Shown: positions 5,058-6,406 of the stretch, piece after piece
Layout of the letters: every line of letters begins with the position of its first letter
Position numbering within the stretch: the first letter of the stretch is position 1
Assembly: GCA_903954205.1 (NCBI GenBank)
Contig: CAJBMR010000367.1
Location: 1 to 6,406, forward strand
Direction: 5' to 3'
DNA: 6,406 nt
DNA from: an uncultured bacterium
GTDB taxonomy: Bacteria > Actinomycetota > Actinomycetes > S36-B12
Notes under the pieces: generated by a model
Seen by the model: only the letters and a program-made list of their open reading frames with translations
Database searches by the model: none
What the model was told of the DNA's origin: nothing
Translations under genes and position numbers: made by a program

Positions 5058-6406
5058 CAGGCGCCCACGTCGGCGAAGGTGCCTTCTTCGAGTCGCGCCC
5101 GCACCGCGGTGAGGAAGCGCGCAGCATCTGCGCCATCGACGAGTCGGTGGTCGTAGGTGAGGGCCAGGTAGACCATCGAGCGAATCGCGATGACGTCGCT
5201 GCCACTGTCGCTGATGACGATGGGGCGCTTAACGACGCTGCCCGTGCCGAGGATCGCCACCTGCGGTTGATTGATGATGGGGGTGTCGAAGAGCGCGCCG
5301 CGGCTGCCCGTGTTGGTGAGCGTGAAGGTGCCACCGGAGAGCTCGTCGGGTGACACGCGATTTGTGCGCGTGCGATCGGCCAGGTCGGTGATCCGACGTG
5401 CGAGGCCGGCCACGCTGAGGTCTCCCGCGTCGCGCACGACGGGCACGAGTAACCCGCGATCGGTATCGACAGCGACGCCGAGGTTGACCTCGCCGTGGTA
5501 GGTCACCGTGCCTGCAGCCTGATCGATCGAGGCATTGAGAGAGGGGTACGCCGCGAGCGCCTCAACGGCAGCCTTGGCGAAGAAGGGAAGGAAGGTGAGC
5601 TTCACGCCCTCGCGTGCCTCGAAGTCGGCCTTCGCGCGATCACGTAGGGCCGCGATGCGCGTGACGTCGACCTCGACGACGGTGGTGAGCTGCGCGGAGA
5701 CCTGCAGCGACTCGACCATGCGCTCGGCGATGACGCGACGCAGGCGGGACAGGGGCTGGGTGGTGCCCCGCATGCCTGCGCTTGCTGCCGGGGGAGTGGT
5801 AACAGCGGCAGGTGCGGACGCCACTGGTGCTGCGGCGGCAGGTGCGGCTGCGCGCTCGGCGGCAGCGAGCACATCCTGCTTGCGAATGCGACCGCCGACT
5901 CCCGTGCCGACGACGACCGCAAGGTCGACGCCCTTATCGGCGGCTAGCTTGCGCACGAGCGGGGTGACGTAGGCCTCGTCGTCGGCTCCGGCCGGCGCAG
6001 CGGCAGATGCCACTGCAGGTGCAGCGGCGGGGGCCGGTGCGGGTGCAGGCACAGCGGCAGGCATGGGCGCCGGAGCGGGCGCGGGAGTCGGAGCCGGAGC
6101 CGCAGCAGGTACCGGAGCTGGTGCAGGAGTCGCGTCTCCCGGCAGCGCACCCGCGTCGCCGATCACGGCGAGCTCCGTGCCGACGGCGACGGTGGTGTCC
6201 TCGGGCACGCGGATGGCAAGCACGATGCCGCCTGCAGGAGCGGGGATCTCGGTGTCGACCTTGTCGGTGGACACCTCGACGAGGGGCTCGTCGGCAGCGA
6301 CGGCTTCGCCGACCTTCGTGAGCCAGCGCGTGACGGTGCCCTCGGTGACGGACTCGCCCAGGGCGGGGAGCAGCACGGAGGTCGTGCCCGCGCCGCTCGC
6401 GACGAC
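5057..6406 (-). CDS. sucB: Dihydrolipoamide acyltransferase, E2 of a 2-oxoacid dehydrogenase complex (5' end outside window)
   Basis: The frame stays open to the right edge, so the N-terminus is missing. The GTG at 6376 is probably internal: ten in-frame codons before it (VVASGAGTTS) look like an inter-domain linker. Numbering from that GTG: a lipoyl domain (1-75) with lipoylated Lys39 in VSTDKVDTE; an Ala/Pro-rich flexible linker (83-129); the peripheral-subunit-binding domain (136-170, YVTPLVRKLAADKG to GGRIRKQDVL) that holds E1/E3; a second Ala-rich linker (176-200); and the acyltransferase domain (205-439). This last contains ELSGGTFTLTNTGSRGALFD and the catalytic LTYDHRLVDGADAARF (His410, Asp414). 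It moves succinyl or acetyl groups from lipoyl-Lys to CoA in the TCA cycle or at pyruvate entry. The layout matches actinobacterial SucB/DlaT proteins, which carry two lipoyl domains; in M. tuberculosis the orthologue DlaT serves pyruvate dehydrogenase, so substrate choice is uncertain. First gene of an operon with the TIGR01777 gene. Confidence 0.95.
   Translation of the reverse strand, partial: VVASGAGTTSVLLPALGESVTEGTVTRWLTKVGEAVAADEPLVEVSTDKVDTEIPAPAGGIVLAIRVPEDTTVAVGTELAVIGDAGALPGDATPAPAPVPAAAPAPTPAPAPAPMPAAVPAPAPAPAAAPAVASAAAPAGADDEAYVTPLVRKLAADKGVDLAVVVGTGVGGRIRKQDVLAAAERAAAPAAAAPVASAPAAVTTPPAASAGMRGTTQPLSRLRRVIAERMVESLQVSAQLTTVVEVDVTRIAALRDRAKADFEAREGVKLTFLPFFAKAAVEALAAYPSLNASIDQAAGTVTYHGEVNLGVAVDTDRGLLVPVVRDAGDLSVAGLARRITDLADRTRTNRVSPDELSGGTFTLTNTGSRGALFDTPIINQPQVAILGTGSVVKRPIVISDSGSDVIAIRSMVYLALTYDHRLVDGADAARFLTAVRARLEEGTFADVGA
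5990..6130 (-). repeat. Low-complexity Ala/Pro linker coding region in the E2 gene
   Basis: About 47 codons made almost only of Ala and Pro, with scattered Val, Met, Thr and Ser, written as imperfect short repeats of GCxCCx units. It encodes the swinging arm between the lipoyl domain and the E1/E3-binding domain. Such tracts are prone to length change by slippage and differ between close relatives. Confidence 0.7.

Noticed and set aside
5074..5090. Inverted repeat CGAAG...CTTCG near the E2 C-terminus
   Set aside because: It lies in conserved EEGTFADVG coding sequence (GAAGAAGG...), so codon choice explains it and it is too short to support a regulatory role.
5990..6130. CRISPR-like or VNTR array
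   Set aside because: The repetition is degenerate, stays in frame and encodes the well-known Ala/Pro linker of E2 proteins; there are no regular spacers.

Overview
The window looks like a piece of an ordinary chromosome from a high-GC Gram-positive bacterium (Actinomycetota). Three things point there: strongly G/C-ending codons throughout, tightly packed genes with 1-4 base start/stop overlaps, and an actinobacterial-type dihydrolipoamide acyltransferase followed directly by a TIGR01777 epimerase gene. The second and third points are known in Mycobacterium tuberculosis and relatives. I cannot name a genus. I see no tRNA or rRNA genes, transposase, CRISPR array, prophage or clear sign of recent transfer, and no gap longer than 300 bases.

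Layout from left to right. Positions 2-733 (+) hold the C-terminal part of an MMPL/RND-family membrane transporter, cut by the window edge. It overlaps by 4 bases a small antibiotic-biosynthesis-monooxygenase-fold (ABM) protein (730-1074, +). An 86-base convergent gap follows, with two possible hairpins, one of which spans the next gene's stop codon. A leftward two-gene operon comes next: a FAD-dependent amine-oxidase-type flavoprotein (1892-3172, -) and a peptidase family S51 protein (1161-1895, -), joined by an ATGA overlap. A short divergent promoter region, about 68 bases, contains a perfect DnaA-box consensus and a TANNNT -10-like element. Rightward from it runs a membrane-anchored protein with a degenerate, probably catalytically dead, protein-kinase C-lobe (3241-4164, +). 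Its stop codon shares the palindrome CTAG with the stop of a convergent TIGR01777 SDR/epimerase gene (4161-5057, -). That gene is overlapped by one base by the large E2 acyltransferase gene (5057-6406, -, 5' end outside the window).

The central-metabolism part is the E2 gene: a lipoyl domain, a peripheral-subunit-binding domain and a catalytic acyltransferase domain of a 2-oxoacid dehydrogenase complex. It is co-transcribed with the epimerase-like gene, whose role is unknown. The other genes are loosely characterised families whose pairing suggests translational coupling but not a defined pathway. I found no convincing new multi-gene system. The features most worth a second look are the pseudokinase and the DnaA box/promoter arrangement between it and the flavoprotein.
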